Shown here piece by piece: positions 35,825-45,435 of a DNA stretch of 64,000 nucleotides. Under the pieces are notes generated by a model, which made no database searches, was not told the origin of the DNA, and worked only from the letters and a program-made list of their open reading frames with translations. The position numbers and the translations under genes are program-made. The stretch lies in the NCBI RefSeq assembly GCF_036634195.1, contig NZ_JAZIFY010000001.1, positions 744,001 through 808,000 on the forward strand, given 5' to 3'. The number at the start of each line of letters is the position of its first letter. Positions within the stretch are counted from its first letter, which is position 1. This DNA is from Streptomyces sp. P9-A4. GTDB taxonomy: Bacteria; Actinomycetota; Actinomycetes; Streptomycetales; Streptomycetaceae.

Positions 35825-36616
35825 TCAGCGCTTGACGATCCGGTCCAGGACGGCGGCGACGCCGGACTTGACCGCCTCGCGGTGGTGGAGCGGTTCCGGG
35901 GGCAACTCACTGGTGGGGCGCACGCCCCGGTCGGCGAGGACGTACAGCAGGCGCAGGGTGCGCAGGGCATTGCTGAGGTGCGCGGGCACGGGCGTGCTGA
36001 CGCGGTCGGCGCCGAAGGTGTCGGCGATCGGGGCGAGCCAGTCGACGGAGTCGCGTTCGCTCAGATCGGCGCGGGTGAGGACCCGGGCGACCGCCCGTGC
36101 CAGGCGGTCGTCCTCCAGCTGGTCGTAGACGTGGTCGGTGGGCGCCGTCAGCCGCGCGGCGGCGAGGTCCAGCATCCGCACGGGCGCCACCTCGGGGTGG
36201 CGGCCGAAGGTGCCGAGCAGGTCCGCGCCGTGCGCCACCGCGTGCAGCCAGCCGAGCGTCCCGTCGTGGCCGCGCAGATCCCGCTCCGCCGGGTACCACC
36301 GCTCGAACGCGTCCACCCAGCCGGCCCTGAAGTCCCCCGCCGACACCAGCATGCCGAGCACGAGGGGCGCGAAGGTGCGGGCCTCGACCCTCGGGTCGGT
36401 GAACCGGGCGGCCATCTCGTCCCCCAGCTCCAGCCGCCGGGGCGCCGGGATCGTCCCGCGCGCGATCCAGGTCTCCAGGACGCCGTAGGGCTCGCCGTCC
36501 CGGATCCGGGGATCGGGGTCCGCCAGGGCGCGGGACAGTTCACGGACGAGGTCGTCCATGGGCGGCTCGGCGGGCACGGCGCAGTCGGCGGCCTCGACGC
36601 TCTTCCAGTCGATCAT
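35825..36616 (-). CDS. DUF2785 domain-containing protein
   Basis: 263 residues, soluble and helical. The layout matches DUF2785: LVRELSRALADPDPRIRDGE at the start, LGWLHAVAHGADLLGTFGRH in the middle and LRTLRLLYVLADRGVRPTSE near the end. The central HAVAHGADLL resembles a helical-repeat motif rather than a metalloprotease site. No function is known to me. It is convergent with tesB, 40 bp apart. Confidence 0.82.
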   Translation of the reverse strand: MIDWKSVEAADCAVPAEPPMDDLVRELSRALADPDPRIRDGEPYGVLETWIARGTIPAPRRLELGDEMAARFTDPRVEARTFAPLVLGMLVSAGDFRAGWVDAFERWYPAERDLRGHDGTLGWLHAVAHGADLLGTFGRHPEVAPVRMLDLAAARLTAPTDHVYDQLEDDRLARAVARVLTRADLSERDSVDWLAPIADTFGADRVSTPVPAHLSNALRTLRLLYVLADRGVRPTSELPPEPLHHREAVKSGVAAVLDRIVKR

Positions 36617-36667
36617 GAGGGGCAGACTAGGTCGCCGTCCCTGCCGCGCGCCTGCGAATTATGTCCC

Positions 36668-36892
36668 TCACGAGGTCCGGTCGATGCCCGGGAGGGTGTC
36701 CTGTTCGACCTCGTGGCGGCGGGTCCGGATGTCCGGGGCCGGCGGGTGCAGTTTGGCGTCGCAGGTCGGACCGAGACCGGTACGGCGGGAGTCGGCCCCC
36801 GTGAGGGGCCGCCCGCAGAGCCGGCAGCGCACCGGGCGGGCTGCCGCCCCGGGCGCGGAATCGATCGGGATTGCCAGTGGTTCGTCTCCCAT
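36668..36892 (-). CDS. DUF6011-like small zinc-ribbon protein
   Basis: 74 residues from ATG 36892. The signature is RCRLCGRPLTGADSRRTGLG followed by PTCDAKL: two Cys in CxxC and a third in GPTCD, as in DUF6011-type proteins. A structural metal site is likely. The C-terminal half is charged. Its start lies 36 bp from the divergent glutathione peroxidase start, so the two share one control region. Function unknown. Confidence 0.7.
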   Translation of the reverse strand: MGDEPLAIPIDSAPGAAARPVRCRLCGRPLTGADSRRTGLGPTCDAKLHPPAPDIRTRRHEVEQDTLPGIDRTS

Positions 36893-36928
36893 GCTGAGAT
36901 CAAACCCTATTCCCCCGAGGAGCTGTCC

Positions 36929-37411
36929 ATGAGCCTGTACGACATCCCGCTGAAGACCCTGACCGGCGAGCCGGTCTCCCTCGCCGACTACCGGGACCGC
37001 GCGGTCCTCGTCGTGAACGTCGCCTCCAAGTGCGGCCTCACCCCGCAGTACGTGGGTCTGGAGCGGCTGCAGAAGGAGTACGGCGAGCGCGGCTTCACCG
37101 TGCTCGGAGTGCCCTGCAACCAGTTCGCGGGCCAGGAGCCCGGCAGCGCCGAGGAGATCCGGACCTTCTGCTCGACGACGTACGGCGTGTCCTTCCCCCT
37201 CCTGGAGAAGACGGACGTCAACGGCGAGGCCCGCCACCCGCTCTACGCGGAGCTGGTGAAGGTCGCCGACGCCGACGGCGAGGCCGGTGACGTGCAGTGG
37301 AACTTCGAGAAGTTCCTGATCGGCCGCGACGGCCTGGTCACCCGCTTCCGGCCGCGCACCGAGCCCGACGCCCCCGAGGTCGTGTCCGCGATCGAGGCCC
37401 AGCTTGTCTGA
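36929..37411 (+). CDS. Glutathione peroxidase-family thiol peroxidase
   Basis: 160 residues, thioredoxin fold, cytosolic. The peroxidatic residue is Cys35 in VASKCGLTPQ, not selenocysteine. The tetrad partners are Gln65 in CNQFAGQEPG, Trp124 and Asn125 in QWNFEKFL. Cys81 in FCSTTYG is at the resolving position of the two-Cys, thioredoxin-dependent type, which fits an organism using mycothiol and thioredoxin rather than glutathione. A strong CGAGGAG ribosome site precedes ATG 36929. The end overlaps the next gene by 8 bp. Confidence 0.92.
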   Translation: MSLYDIPLKTLTGEPVSLADYRDRAVLVVNVASKCGLTPQYVGLERLQKEYGERGFTVLGVPCNQFAGQEPGSAEEIRTFCSTTYGVSFPLLEKTDVNGEARHPLYAELVKVADADGEAGDVQWNFEKFLIGRDGLVTRFRPRTEPDAPEVVSAIEAQLV

Positions 37412-38174
37412 CATAGGCGTCGTCGAGCGGCTGCGCGCCGCGGGCTGTGTCTTCGCCGAGGAAGAGGCGGAGATGCTGTTCGCGGCGGCGGCCGACGCCG
37501 ACGAACTCGGCCTGATGGTCGAGAGGCGGGCCTCGGGCCTGCCGCTGGAGCACGTCGTGGGCTGGGCGGAGTTCGCCGGGCTGCGGATCGAGGTCGACGG
37601 CGGGGTGTTCGTCCCCCGGCGGCGTACGGAGTTCCTCGTCGAGCACGCGGTGGGTCTGGCCCGGCCCGGCGCCGTCTGCCTCGACCTGTGCTGCGGCTCC
37701 GGCGCGGCGGGCGCGGTGTTCCTCGACCGGATCGAGGGCGCGGAGGTGCACGCCTCGGACATCGAGCCGGCGGCGGTGCGCTGCGCCCGGCGGAACGTCG
37801 AGCCGCGCGGTGGCCGGGTGTACGGGGGCGACCTCTTCGACCCGCTGCCCGGGGAGCTGCGGGGCCGGGTCGAGGTCCTCGTCGCCAATGTGCCGTACGT
37901 ACCGACCGAGGAGGTCGGTCTGCTGCCGCCCGAGGCGCGCGAGCACGAGCCGCTGGTCGCCCTGGACGGCGGCCCGGACGGTCTGGACGTGCTGCGCCGG
38001 GTGGCCGCCGAGGCGCCGCTGTGGCTGGCGCCGGGCGGGCACCTGCTGGTCGAGACGAGCGAGCGGCAGACCGGTCCGGCGCTTCAGGCGGTCTCCGCGT
38101 ACGGCCTGGAGGCCCGGATCGTCAGCTGCGAGGAGAAGTACGCGACGGTGCTCGTCGCCACCTGGCGGGGGTGA
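37404..38174 (+). CDS. PrmC/HemK-related protein N5-glutamine methyltransferase
   Basis: 256 residues from TTG 37404, with GAGG about 7 nt upstream in the end of the previous gene; no better start exists. The domain order matches PrmC: a helical N-terminus, GGVFVPRRRTEFLVEHAV, SAM motif VCLDLCCGSGAAGAVF and the substrate motif. The last reads VANVPYVP, so the first Pro of the usual NPPY is Val, as in the PrmC-related subgroup. The Asn that contacts the glutamine amide is kept. It probably methylates a Gln side chain of a protein other than the main release factors. Coupled to the peroxidase gene. Confidence 0.82.
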   Translation: MSDIGVVERLRAAGCVFAEEEAEMLFAAAADADELGLMVERRASGLPLEHVVGWAEFAGLRIEVDGGVFVPRRRTEFLVEHAVGLARPGAVCLDLCCGSGAAGAVFLDRIEGAEVHASDIEPAAVRCARRNVEPRGGRVYGGDLFDPLPGELRGRVEVLVANVPYVPTEEVGLLPPEAREHEPLVALDGGPDGLDVLRRVAAEAPLWLAPGGHLLVETSERQTGPALQAVSAYGLEARIVSCEEKYATVLVATWRG

Positions 38175-38241
38175 CGGGACACCTCGGTTCCGTCCCCGGC
38201 CCTCCCGGCGCCCCTCCCGGCTCTCCCGGCTCTCCGGCGGA

Positions 38242-39039
38242 TCAGCGGCCGAAGGTGTCGATGTTCTCGATGAGCCAGCGCCCGTCGCGGAGCACGACGT
38301 CCACGGCGAACATGGCGCCCGCGTAGACCCCCTGGTCCTGGGCCTTCGGCTGCTTCCCTCCGGCGGCCTTGCCGGTCCCCGCCGTACTGACGCTGCTCTG
38401 GTCGGCGTAGACCAGGACCCGGGCGCGGTCGCCGTCGATCCGCTCGACCGCACTGTCCGTGACCACCGTGGTGATCACCGGCTTCTGCTGGGCCGCCTTG
38501 GCGAGCACCCCGCCGAGCAGCGTCCGGTGCTGGGCGACGGCCTTCCCGGTGAGGAGGGTCTTCCCGGCCCGTTCGAAGGGGGCCGGGTCGGCGTGGTCGT
38601 AGGAGAAGAGCGCGGCCACGGCCGCGGCGGTCTGCCCCTTGATCTCGCTGGTACGGGCCAGGTCGGTGAGGGCCGTGTTGCCGCGCACCGGGTCGTCGCG
38701 GAGCGCCTCCGCCCTGCTGTACGCCAGTCCGGCGAAGCCGCCGAGGAGGAGCGTCAGGACGCACAGGACGACGAGCGGGACGAGGGGACGGGGGCGCGCG
38801 CCCGTGGCGGTGTCCCGTTTCGGCTCGTCGGCCGTGGCCTGTGCCGGGGCGGCCGACGGCCGTGTGCGGGCCCGGGGGGCGGGCTCGGCGAGGAGCACCG
38901 TACGGGACCCGGCGCCGCCGGACGGCCGGGAAGCGCCGTCCTCGGACACGGCGCGGGTGGCGGCGGGGGCGGCGGCCGACTGGTCGGCGAGGGCCTGGCG
39001 GCGGCGCTGGCGGTTGAGGTGGTGGCGGGGCGTCGGCAT
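38242..39039 (-). CDS. Mce-associated membrane protein (Mas), last gene of the mce operon
   Basis: 265 residues. A long cytosolic Ala/Pro/Arg-rich N-terminus of about 85 residues is followed by one membrane helix (LVPLVVLCVLTLLLGGFAGL). An extracytoplasmic NTF2-like domain ends VVLRDGRWLIENIDTFGR, a typical Mas ending. Mas proteins in mycobacteria and rhodococci stabilise Mce complexes; the exact role is not settled. It follows the previous Mas gene by 48 bp, the largest gap in the operon. Confidence 0.82.
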   Translation of the reverse strand: MPTPRHHLNRQRRRQALADQSAAAPAATRAVSEDGASRPSGGAGSRTVLLAEPAPRARTRPSAAPAQATADEPKRDTATGARPRPLVPLVVLCVLTLLLGGFAGLAYSRAEALRDDPVRGNTALTDLARTSEIKGQTAAAVAALFSYDHADPAPFERAGKTLLTGKAVAQHRTLLGGVLAKAAQQKPVITTVVTDSAVERIDGDRARVLVYADQSSVSTAGTGKAAGGKQPKAQDQGVYAGAMFAVDVVLRDGRWLIENIDTFGR

Positions 39040-39087
39040 CGTGCGGTGTCCTTTCGGGGGCGGGCGGCTCTCGCGGTGCGGCCGGGG

Positions 39088-39630
39088 TCAACCGGTCGAC
39101 GTACCGCCCACGGGGGCCTGCCCCAGACCACTGAGCTTCCACTGGCCGTCGGCGCGGGTGAGTTCGCCCAGCATCCGGCTGTCCTTCTCCGTGCTCTTGC
39201 TGTCGGGCGTGGTGACCGTGATCCGCAGGGCGACGAGCAGCCGGGCCCGTCCCGCGCGGTCGTCGAGCTCCGTGACGGCCCCGGACAGCACCCGCGCCGT
39301 GGTCACCGTCTTCGCCGTCTTGACCTGGTTGGTGAACTCGGTCCGGCCTTCGACCAGTTGCTTGTGCAGCTCGCCGGTCGTGGAGGACTCCCAGAGGTCG
39401 ATCCCCTGGTCCACGCGCCGGTGGTCGAGCGTGTTCAGGTTCTGTACGGCCTGCTCCCCCGCTTCGAGCGCCCGGTCGCGTTGCAGGGCGTACGCGGCGG
39501 AGTCGTCGTGCGCCGCCGCGTACCAGTCCCGGCCGGCCCAGGCCGCGAACCCGCCCGCGACGAGGGTGAGCACGAGGGCCACGGCCAGGGCCGGGCGGAT
39601 GCCCGCCGGGGTGCGGACCGCGCGTGTCAT
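39088..39630 (-). CDS. Mce-associated membrane protein (Mas), short form
   Basis: 180 residues from ATG 39630, with GGGAG 6 nt upstream; ATG 39654 is a weaker alternative. One N-terminal membrane helix (LAVALVLTLVAGGFAAWAG) leads to an extracytoplasmic domain with ALQRDRALEAGEQAVQNLNT, the same LNTLD pattern as the Mas at 40349. It ends DGQWKLSGLGQAPVGGTSTG. The lack of a long cytosolic region pairs it with the 40349 protein rather than with the two longer Mas proteins. Confidence 0.8.
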   Translation of the reverse strand: MTRAVRTPAGIRPALAVALVLTLVAGGFAAWAGRDWYAAAHDDSAAYALQRDRALEAGEQAVQNLNTLDHRRVDQGIDLWESSTTGELHKQLVEGRTEFTNQVKTAKTVTTARVLSGAVTELDDRAGRARLLVALRITVTTPDSKSTEKDSRMLGELTRADGQWKLSGLGQAPVGGTSTG

Positions 39631-39656
39631 GGGGTGCTCCCGTCTCCCGCTCATGC

Positions 39657-40352
39657 TCAGCGGGCCTTGATGTCGACGATCAGCCACCGGTCGCCCCGGA
39701 ACTCCGCGGTGACGGTGAGCTGGGCCGCGGCGGAGGTGGCGGCGGCCTTGTCCCGCCGCGAGGTCTGGTCGAGGAACACGAGCAGGCGCGCGGTGTTCCC
39801 GTCGAGTTCGATCACTCCGGTGCGGACGGCCTGGGTGCTGAGGGTGAGCTTCTGCTGGACCAGACTCGCGCGGATCTGGGCGAACAGCTCCTCGTACTGC
39901 CGGGCGGCGCGTCCGGCCAGCACGTTGCTCGCGGAGCGTTCGGCGGTGTCGGTCCGGGCGGGGGTGTAGGAGAAGATCCGGGCGAGGCCTTCTCCGACGT
40001 CGCCGCCGACGCGGGCGGTGGCCGCGGCGTCGGTGAGCGCCCGGTTGCTCGCCGACGGGGTGGACCGGAGCTGGTGGGCGCCGTAGAAGAAGGCGCTCCC
40101 GCCGATGAGCAGGGCGACGACGCCGGTGGCGAGGGCGGCGCGGCGCCACTTGCCGGTGAAGGCGAACCGCCCACTGCCGCGCGCGGGGGCGTCGTCCGTG
40201 GCTCCGGTCGGGTCGTCGGCGGTGCCGGAAGCCTGGTCAGGGGTCTCGGAAGCCTGGTCCGGGGTGTCGGCAGCCTCGTCGGTCGTGACGGGCGTCGGCT
40301 CCTCGTCCGTCTCAAGTGTCCGGTCGGTCGTCCCGCGCAGCAGTCGCGTCAC
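39657..40352 (-). CDS. Mce-associated membrane protein (Mas), long form
   Basis: 231 residues from GTG 40352, whose GTGA overlaps the stop of the previous gene. The first 70 residues are acidic, Thr/Asp-rich and partly repetitive (TPDQASETPDQASGT), probably disordered in the cytosol. A membrane helix (AALATGVVALLIGGSAFFYG) and an NTF2-like extracytoplasmic domain follow, ending FRGDRWLIVDIKAR. It resembles the Mas at 38242 in layout. Confidence 0.8.
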   Translation of the reverse strand: MTRLLRGTTDRTLETDEEPTPVTTDEAADTPDQASETPDQASGTADDPTGATDDAPARGSGRFAFTGKWRRAALATGVVALLIGGSAFFYGAHQLRSTPSASNRALTDAAATARVGGDVGEGLARIFSYTPARTDTAERSASNVLAGRAARQYEELFAQIRASLVQQKLTLSTQAVRTGVIELDGNTARLLVFLDQTSRRDKAAATSAAAQLTVTAEFRGDRWLIVDIKAR

Positions 40353-40864
40353 TCGTCCTCGCTCTCCTGGGCCCCGGCGACGGGGACCGCCGTCAGCGCC
40401 GCCACCCTCCACGTGTTCTCGCCGGTGCGCGTCAGGACGGCTTCCAGGCGCTTGCGGTCGGTGGTCGCGGCGGCGGATCCGCGCGGGGTGACGTCGACGC
40501 GTACGGTCGCGATGAGCTTCGCCGTACCGGCTCTGGTGTCGAGCGCGGTGAGGGCGGCCTCGGTGACCGTGGCGCGCGCGGAGGCGCCCACCGCGGGCTC
40601 GGTGCGGCCGAGTTCGGTGCGGAGCGGGCCGGTGGAGGCCTCGCGCCAGGCCCGGATGCCGGCTTCCGCGCGCTCGCGGGTCGAGGCGTCGAGCGTGTTC
40701 AGGACGGTGACGCGGTTCCGTCCCTCGGCCAGCGCGGTGTCCCGCTCGCGGCCGAAGGCGAGTTCCTGGTCGGTGCGGGCCTGCGCGTAGGTCCACGCGC
40801 CGGTCCCGCAGAAGCCCAGGGCGACGGCGAGGGCGGCGGCTCCGAGGATCCGGGCCCGCTTCAT
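40349..40864 (-). CDS. Mce-associated membrane protein (Mas), short form
   Basis: 171 residues. An N-terminal membrane helix (ARILGAAALAVALGFCGTGA) precedes an extracytoplasmic domain with RERDTALAEGRNRVTVLNTL. That segment parallels the short Mas at 39088, so the two look like duplicates that alternate with the long forms. The start overlaps the mceF stop by 4 bp and the end overlaps the next Mas gene. Confidence 0.8.
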   Translation of the reverse strand: MKRARILGAAALAVALGFCGTGAWTYAQARTDQELAFGRERDTALAEGRNRVTVLNTLDASTRERAEAGIRAWREASTGPLRTELGRTEPAVGASARATVTEAALTALDTRAGTAKLIATVRVDVTPRGSAAATTDRKRLEAVLTRTGENTWRVAALTAVPVAGAQESEDE

Positions 40865-42135
40865 CGTGTGCTCCCGGTGTTCAGGCCGAGGAGCCCGGCC
40901 ATGTCCGTCGGCCCGCCGTTCTGGCCCGGCAGGGCGAGCGCGCCGGGCAGCGTGGCCCGGTCGCCGGCCGTGGTGCGGGCGCCGCCCGAGGGAAGGGAGC
41001 CGGGGCGGGCCGGTTCGGGTACCGGGCCGCTCTTCGGCGCGTGCGCCGAGCCTCGTACGTTCACTCCGGAGGCAGCCGAACCCGTGCAGGAGGCGCGGGT
41101 GTTGAGGGCGGGCGCGGTCCCCAGGTCGAGTCCGTTGCGGTAGCGCGTACCGCCGTATCCGGAGGTGCAGGGCAGTGGCTTGAAGAAGGTGACGGCCATG
41201 CCGAAGTTCACCCGTCCTCCGTCGACGGCGGTGGCTCCGGCGGAGACCGCGGCCGGGTACTTCACGAGCAGTTCCTCCATGCCGCGCTGCCGGGTGACGG
41301 CGAGCTCCGAGGTGGTGAGGAGGTTGGCGAGGACGACGCTCAGGCTCGGGTCGAGATCGCGCAGGAGGCCGCTGACCTGGCCCGTCGCGTCGGGTGCGAC
41401 GGCGAGGAGACGGCGCAGGTCGGCGTCGGAGCCCTTGAGGGTGGCGGCGAGGTCGCGCGCGCCGGTGGCGAAGTCCCGGATGGCGCGGCTCTCGTCGGCC
41501 TGGGTGCGCAGGACGACCTCCCCGTCGTCGATGAGCCGGGTGGTGGCGGGCAGGGACGTGTCGGCGGCCTCGACGAAGCGGCTGCCGCTGTCGAGGAGGA
41601 CCTGCAGGTCGTCGCCGTGTCCTTCGAAGGCCTTGCCGAACTCGTCGACGACCGTGCGCAGGGAGTCCAGCGGTACGGAGGAGGCGAGGCCGTTCATGCT
41701 CGTGAGGACGTCGGTGACGGGTGCCGGTACCTCGGTGTCGGCCAGCTCGATGCGGGCGCCGTCGGCGAGGTAGGGGGCGCCGTCGCTCTCGGGGCGCAGG
41801 TCGATGTACTGCTCGCCGACAGCGGAGAGTCCGGCGACCACGGCGCGCGCGTCGGCGGGGATCAGGGGGGCCGAGTTCTTGATGCGCAGTTCGGCGACGA
41901 CGCCGTCGGCGGTGAGGTCGATGGCGCCGACGCGCCCCACGGAGACGCCCCGGTAGGTGACGTCGGAGTGGGTGAACAGGCCTCCGGTGCGGGCGAGATG
42001 GACCCGGACGGTGTAGTGGTCGGCGACGCCGGCGTAGCGGCCGAGGTCGGCGTAGCGGACGCCGACGAAGCCGAGGACGAGCACGGCGATGACGAGGAAC
42101 GCGAGGTTCTTCAGCCGTACGGTACGGGTGATCAC
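40861..42135 (-). CDS. MCE-family protein, MceF position
   Basis: 424 residues. One N-terminal membrane helix (NLAFLVIAVLVLGFVGVRYA) is followed by the MCE/MlaD domain (about 40-120: YTVRVHLARTGGLFTHSDVT, then VGEQYIDLRPES). A long helical region comes next (about 130-310), and the C-terminal 110 residues are Gly/Pro/Ser-rich with Cys in LPCTSGYGG and RASCTGSA. Six such subunits are thought to form a hexameric tube with a helical needle that carries lipids across the envelope. Sixth MCE gene in the operon, coupled at both ends by 4-bp overlaps. Confidence 0.9.
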   Translation of the reverse strand: MITRTVRLKNLAFLVIAVLVLGFVGVRYADLGRYAGVADHYTVRVHLARTGGLFTHSDVTYRGVSVGRVGAIDLTADGVVAELRIKNSAPLIPADARAVVAGLSAVGEQYIDLRPESDGAPYLADGARIELADTEVPAPVTDVLTSMNGLASSVPLDSLRTVVDEFGKAFEGHGDDLQVLLDSGSRFVEAADTSLPATTRLIDDGEVVLRTQADESRAIRDFATGARDLAATLKGSDADLRRLLAVAPDATGQVSGLLRDLDPSLSVVLANLLTTSELAVTRQRGMEELLVKYPAAVSAGATAVDGGRVNFGMAVTFFKPLPCTSGYGGTRYRNGLDLGTAPALNTRASCTGSAASGVNVRGSAHAPKSGPVPEPARPGSLPSGGARTTAGDRATLPGALALPGQNGGPTDMAGLLGLNTGSTR

Positions 42136-43370
42136 CGGCTCTCGCCTCCGTCCTTCGAGGGGGTGGCCCGGCCGGTCGTACCGGTTCCGGAGGGGCTTCC
42201 CGACGGGACGGCGGGCAGCGGCAGGGCCGATTCCGGGCTCCGGGCGGCTCCGCCCGTCGCGGGCCGCTGCCGGCCGGCGGGGGCGGGCGTCGTCGGGGCG
42301 GGCGTGGGGTCGGCCTTGGGGACCAGGGGCGGGATGACCTCGGTCCCCGGCGTGGCGGCGAGGTGCAGATAGGTGTTGAGGTAGTCGCCCTTGATGCCCT
42401 TCATCACCTCGTCGGTGAAGGGGTAGGTGAGCAGCACCTGGAGGGAGTCGGGCAGGTCGGCGCCGGCGTCCGCGAGGGCGGTCAGGGTCGGCGCGAGGGC
42501 CTTGAGGTCGGCGACCATGTCCTTCTTGCTGGCGTCGATGGTGGTGACGGCGACCCCGGACAGGGTGTCCAGGGCGCGGAGCATGGTGAGCAGGGAGCCC
42601 CGCTGGTTCTCCAGTGTCTTGAGGCCGGGTGAGAGGCCGGTGAGGACGGTGTCGACGTCCTTCTTGCGGCCGGCGAGGGTGGCGGAGAGCCGGTTGACGC
42701 CGTCGAGGGCGCGGGTGATGTCGCCGCGGTGCGCGTCCAGGGTCGTCACCAGGGTGTTGACCCGGTCGAGCATGGAGCGGACCTCGGGTTCCCGGCCGCC
42801 GAGGGCCGCGTTGAGTTCCCGGGTGATGGTCTTGAGCTGGTTGACGCCGCCGCCGTTGAGCAGCAGGGACAGCGCGCCGAACACCTCCTCGACCTCGGTG
42901 TTGCGGCTGGTGCGCGCCAGCGGGATGACACCGCCGTCGGCGAGGCGCGCGCCGTCGCCCTTCCGGGGGGCGACGAGCTGGATGTACTTCTCGCCGAGGA
43001 GGCTGGACTGCTCCAGGCGGGCGCCGGCGTCGGCGGGCAGCCGTACGTCGCCGTTGATCTTCAGGGTGACGCGGGCGGACCAGGTGCCGTCGCCCAGTTC
43101 GATGGCGGTGACGCGGCCGACGGCGACGTCGTTGACCTTGACCGCGGACTGGGGCACGAGGCTGAGTACGTCGTCGAGTTCGGCGGTCACCGTGTAGGGG
43201 TGGGAGCCGAGGTCGGCGCCGCCGGGGAGCGGCAGGTCCTCGATGCCGTCGAAGCGGAAGGGGTTGGCGGGGAGCGCGCCGAGGACGACGGCGAGGCCGA
43301 GGCCGAGCGCGATCACTCCGACGGCGCCGGCCCCGGCGGCCTTCCCGGAGGGCAGGGTGGCGCGTCTCAC
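42132..43370 (-). CDS. MCE-family protein, MceE position, without lipobox
   Basis: 412 residues from GTG 43370 (overlaps previous stop). The segment [20 protein letters not shown] matches the MceE-type entry to the MCE domain. Mycobacterial MceE proteins are lipoproteins with a Cys just ahead of this point. Here the N-terminal helix ([20 protein letters not shown]) has no Cys, so the protein should stay anchored by the helix. A long helical region to about residue 310 and a Pro/Thr/Ser-rich tail follow. Confidence 0.9.
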   Translation of the reverse strand: MRRATLPSGKAAGAGAVGVIALGLGLAVVLGALPANPFRFDGIEDLPLPGGADLGSHPYTVTAELDDVLSLVPQSAVKVNDVAVGRVTAIELGDGTWSARVTLKINGDVRLPADAGARLEQSSLLGEKYIQLVAPRKGDGARLADGGVIPLARTSRNTEVEEVFGALSLLLNGGGVNQLKTITRELNAALGGREPEVRSMLDRVNTLVTTLDAHRGDITRALDGVNRLSATLAGRKKDVDTVLTGLSPGLKTLENQRGSLLTMLRALDTLSGVAVTTIDASKKDMVADLKALAPTLTALADAGADLPDSLQVLLTYPFTDEVMKGIKGDYLNTYLHLAATPGTEVIPPLVPKADPTPAPTTPAPAGRQRPATGGAARSPESALPLPAVPSGSPSGTGTTGRATPSKDGGESR

Positions 43371-44392
43371 CGCTCCCCCTTTCCGGTGCTGGTCGAGGCG
43401 GCGCCGCTCATCGGCAGCGGGAGCAGGGGTCCGCCCGCGCTGATCTCGTTGAGGTTGGCGCGGCCGTCGAGGGTGCGGGTGTCCGGGTTGTAGACGTTGA
43501 CGACGTTCCCGGCGGCGAGCGGGGCCACGTCGAGCGCTTCGGCGAGGGAGGCGCGCTGGTCGACGAGGGTCTGTGTGAGGGGTACGAGCCGGTCGATGTT
43601 CTTCTTCAGCTCGCCGCGGTTGTCCTTGATGAAGGTCTTGACCTGGGCGAGGGCCTTGCCGAGTTCCTTGAGGGCGCCGGCGAGGTCGTCCTTGTTCTCG
43701 GCGAAGTAGCCGACGACCTCGTCCAGGCGTTCCTGCGCGGTGCGGACGTCGCCGTCCTTGTTCTTGAGCATGGTGGTGAAGGTCTGGAGCTGGCTGAGGG
43801 TGGTGAACAGCTTCTCGCTGCTGCCGTCGAGGGTCTTGGCGGCCTTGCCGAACTCCTCGATGGAGGTGCCGATGGCGGTGCCGTTGCCCTTGAGGTTCTT
43901 CGCGCCGGTGTCGAGGAGTTCGGAGAGGGCTCCGGTGGAGTTGGCGCCGTCGGGGCCGAGCGCCTCGCCGAGTTCGGTGATGGAGGCGTACAGCTGGTCG
44001 ATCTCGACGGGGGTGCGGTTGCGGGAGGCGGGCAGCTCGGCGCCGTCGGCGAGGGCGGGTCCCGTGCTGTAGGCGGGGGTGAGCTGGACGTAGCGGTCGG
44101 CGACGATGCTGGGGGCGACGACGAGGGCCCGCGCGTCGGCGGGGACGCGTACGCCCTCGTCGAGGCGGAGCCGGACGCGTACCCGGGTGCCCTGCGGCTC
44201 CACGGACTCGACCTCCCCGACCCGTACTCCGAGGACGCGCAGGTCGGATCCGGCGTAGATGCCCACGGCCCGGTCGAACCAGGCGGTGACGCGGGTGCCG
44301 TCGTCGCCGAGGACGCGTACGGCGACGAGACCGCAGGCGGCGAGCACCACGAGGGCGAGGCCGGCGACGAGGGGCTTTCTGGCTCTGTTCAT
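43367..44392 (-). CDS. MCE-family protein, MceD position, with possible lipobox
   Basis: 341 residues. The N-terminal segment [20 protein letters not shown] contains LAAC at residues 17-20, a good lipobox, although hydrophobic residues continue after it. The MCE domain reads [20 protein letters not shown], then [18 protein letters not shown], the MceD pattern. Helical repeats cover about 140-290, with a highly charged stretch [19 protein letters not shown]. Fourth MCE gene, coupled at both ends. Confidence 0.9.
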   Translation of the reverse strand: MNRARKPLVAGLALVVLAACGLVAVRVLGDDGTRVTAWFDRAVGIYAGSDLRVLGVRVGEVESVEPQGTRVRVRLRLDEGVRVPADARALVVAPSIVADRYVQLTPAYSTGPALADGAELPASRNRTPVEIDQLYASITELGEALGPDGANSTGALSELLDTGAKNLKGNGTAIGTSIEEFGKAAKTLDGSSEKLFTTLSQLQTFTTMLKNKDGDVRTAQERLDEVVGYFAENKDDLAGALKELGKALAQVKTFIKDNRGELKKNIDRLVPLTQTLVDQRASLAEALDVAPLAAGNVVNVYNPDTRTLDGRANLNEISAGGPLLPLPMSGAASTSTGKGER

Positions 44393-45435
44393 CGTTCACC
44401 GCTCCCCTTGGCCGTCGCCTTGGTCCGCGGCGGCATGCATCCGGTCTTGGGCTGCGAGGCTTCGGGCACGTAGGTACGGGGCACGACGCCGCAGAGGTAG
44501 CTGTCGAACCAGCGGCCGTTGCCGAGGGTGTTGCCGACGAGCCGGTAGTAGGGGCCGATGAGCGCGAGCGTCTTGTCGAGCTGGCCGCTGTTCTTCTCCA
44601 GGACGCCGGTGACGCGGCTGAGGGCCTTCAGGGTGGGGCCGAGCTGCCGGTCGTTGTCGCCGACGAGGCCGCTGAGTTCGGTGCCCAGGTCCCGGCTGCC
44701 CTTGAGCAGGGCGCGGATGGCGTCGCGGCGCTTCCTGAGCTCCCCGAGCAGCGAGCCGCCGTCCTCCAGGAGGATCTCGAAGCTGGACTTCTTGTCCTCC
44801 AGGGTCTTGGTGAACTTCTTGCTGTTCTCCAGAAGCCGGGCGAGTTCGGTGTCGCGCTTGGAGACGGTCTTCGACAGTTCGGACAGGCCGGTGGCGGCGT
44901 TGCGCACGTGCGGCGGGGAGTTCTTGAAGGTGTCGGAGATCGTCTCGAAGCTCTCCGCGAGCTTCGCGGTGTCGATGGCGTCGACGGTGCCGCTGAGGTC
45001 CTGGAAGGCCTGGGTGACATCGTACGGAGAGGTCGTGCGGGTCTGCGGGATGCGGGTCCCGGGGTCCTGCGGCGCGGAGCCCAGCGGGTCGAGCGCCAGG
45101 TACTTCTCGCCGAGCAGGGTCTTGATGGCGATGGCGGCGGTGGACCGGTCGCCGATCCAGGCGTCGCCGACCTCGAAGGTCACCTTGACCTTGGGTCCGT
45201 CGAGGGCGACCCCGGTGACCTTGCCGACCTTGACGCCGGCGATGCGCACCTCGTCGCCGGTGTCGAGTCCGGCGGCCTCGGTGAAGTCGGCGCTGTAGGC
45301 GGTGTCGCCGCCGACGAGGGGGAGCCGTTCCACGTTGTACGCGAGGGTGGCCATGAGGGCGATGAGGAGGAGTCCGACGACGGCGACGGCGACGGGGTTG
45401 CGTTCCTTGACCGGCTTGAACAGGCGGGGGCTCAT
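44389..45435 (-). CDS. MCE-family protein, MceC position
   Basis: 348 residues from ATG 45435, which overlaps the stop of the previous gene; upstream in-frame sequence belongs to that gene. One membrane helix ([20 protein letters not shown]) precedes the MCE domain ([53 protein letters not shown]). A helical region rich in Lys and Glu spans about 150-310, and the C-terminus has two Cys ([19 protein letters not shown]). Third MCE gene. Confidence 0.9.
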   Translation of the reverse strand: MSPRLFKPVKERNPVAVAVVGLLLIALMATLAYNVERLPLVGGDTAYSADFTEAAGLDTGDEVRIAGVKVGKVTGVALDGPKVKVTFEVGDAWIGDRSTAAIAIKTLLGEKYLALDPLGSAPQDPGTRIPQTRTTSPYDVTQAFQDLSGTVDAIDTAKLAESFETISDTFKNSPPHVRNAATGLSELSKTVSKRDTELARLLENSKKFTKTLEDKKSSFEILLEDGGSLLGELRKRRDAIRALLKGSRDLGTELSGLVGDNDRQLGPTLKALSRVTGVLEKNSGQLDKTLALIGPYYRLVGNTLGNGRWFDSYLCGVVPRTYVPEASQPKTGCMPPRTKATAKGSGER

